A stretch of DNA of 7,313 nt, taken from Syntrophales bacterium (GTDB lineage: Bacteria > Desulfobacterota > Syntrophia > Syntrophales > UBA2251). Position 1 is the first letter of the stretch. The number at the start of each line of letters is the position of its first letter. The position numbers and the translations under genes are program-made. The notes beneath the pieces were generated by a model, which ran no database searches, was not told the DNA's origin, and was given only the letters and a program-made list of their open reading frames with translations. The stretch lies in the NCBI GenBank assembly GCA_023230905.1, contig JALNWL010000130.1, positions 1 through 7,313 of the forward strand. Reading direction: 5' to 3'. Below, piece by piece: positions 7,172 to 7,313 of the stretch.

Positions 7172-7313
7172 TTATCCCCGGGCCCGAAAAGAGCTGTAGC
7201 GGTACAGGGCAGCCAAAGACCGGGCGGCGATTTCGGGGGAACCGACCAGGGAAACGGCCGGTCCGTAAGTCTTGCGAATGGATTCGAGCCAGGAAGGTCC
7301 ACCAACCGTGAAC
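7172..7313 (-). CDS. 3' end of a probable acyl-CoA synthetase (NDP-forming), partial
   Basis: On the minus strand an open frame enters from the right edge (first complete codon at 7312) and ends at TAA (7172-7174). It encodes the last 46 residues of a protein. The tail includes GGPSWLESIRKTYG, SLVGSPEIAARSL and AALYRYSSFRARG. The pattern of a variable strand, then SPE-AAR-L-ALYRY, then a basic end resembles the C-terminus of the CoA-binding/succinyl-CoA-ligase-like part of ADP-forming acyl-CoA synthetases, where the segment reads roughly as spe.AaraLaaL.rY. Such an enzyme would interconvert acyl-CoA and acid with ATP formation, which suits the CoA-transferase gene at the other end of the window. 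No start codon is in the window. It converges with the secreted-protein gene, leaving a 129-bp gap. That it is coding is likely; the family is tentative. Confidence 0.55.
   Translation of the reverse strand, partial: FTVGGPSWLESIRKTYGPAVSLVGSPEIAARSLAALYRYSSFRARG

Overview
This is a 7.3 kb, GC-rich, gene-dense bacterial chromosomal window. It holds four complete protein genes and the 3' end of a fifth at the right edge. No rRNA, tRNA, CRISPR array, transposase or phage gene is visible. The long CoA-transferase, and the apparent C-terminus of an ADP-forming-type acyl-CoA synthetase at the edge, suggest an anaerobic acyl-CoA-metabolising bacterium. The Syntrophaceae or a related former deltaproteobacterial (Desulfobacterota) group would fit. 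That placement is inferred from gene content and style, not from a phylogenetic marker.

Left half (1-3373, plus strand): a sigma70-type promoter (TTGACA-17-TATAGT) and a strong Shine-Dalgarno site drive a 659-aa family I acyl-CoA:acetate/3-ketoacid CoA-transferase. The protein carries an unusual C-terminal domain of about 125 residues. After a 102-bp gap with its own promoter-like sequence comes a 349-aa patatin-like lipid hydrolase with a complete Ser-Asp dyad. A GC hairpin with a T-run follows the patatin gene and probably ends this transcription block. The pair looks metabolic: CoA transfer between short-chain acids, beside an acyl-ester hydrolase.

Right half (3374-7042): a large minus-strand gene encodes an apparently exported TPR-CHAT protein (986 aa), a caspase-like cysteine protease candidate with an intact His/Cys dyad. 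Diverging from it across a 138-bp regulatory region is a plus-strand gene for a 189-aa secreted protein of unknown function. The shared divergent region holds a perfect 6-6-6 inverted repeat and good promoter elements. Because both products have signal peptides, they could meet in the cell envelope. This putative secreted TPR-CHAT/partner pair is the most interesting unit in the window, but a functional link is only inferred.

Right edge (7172-7313, minus strand): a 46-residue C-terminal coding tail runs off the window. It resembles the end of the CoA-binding/ligase part of acyl-CoA synthetases (NDP-forming). No stretch over 300 bases lacks a gene; the largest gaps are 143, 138 and 129 bp.
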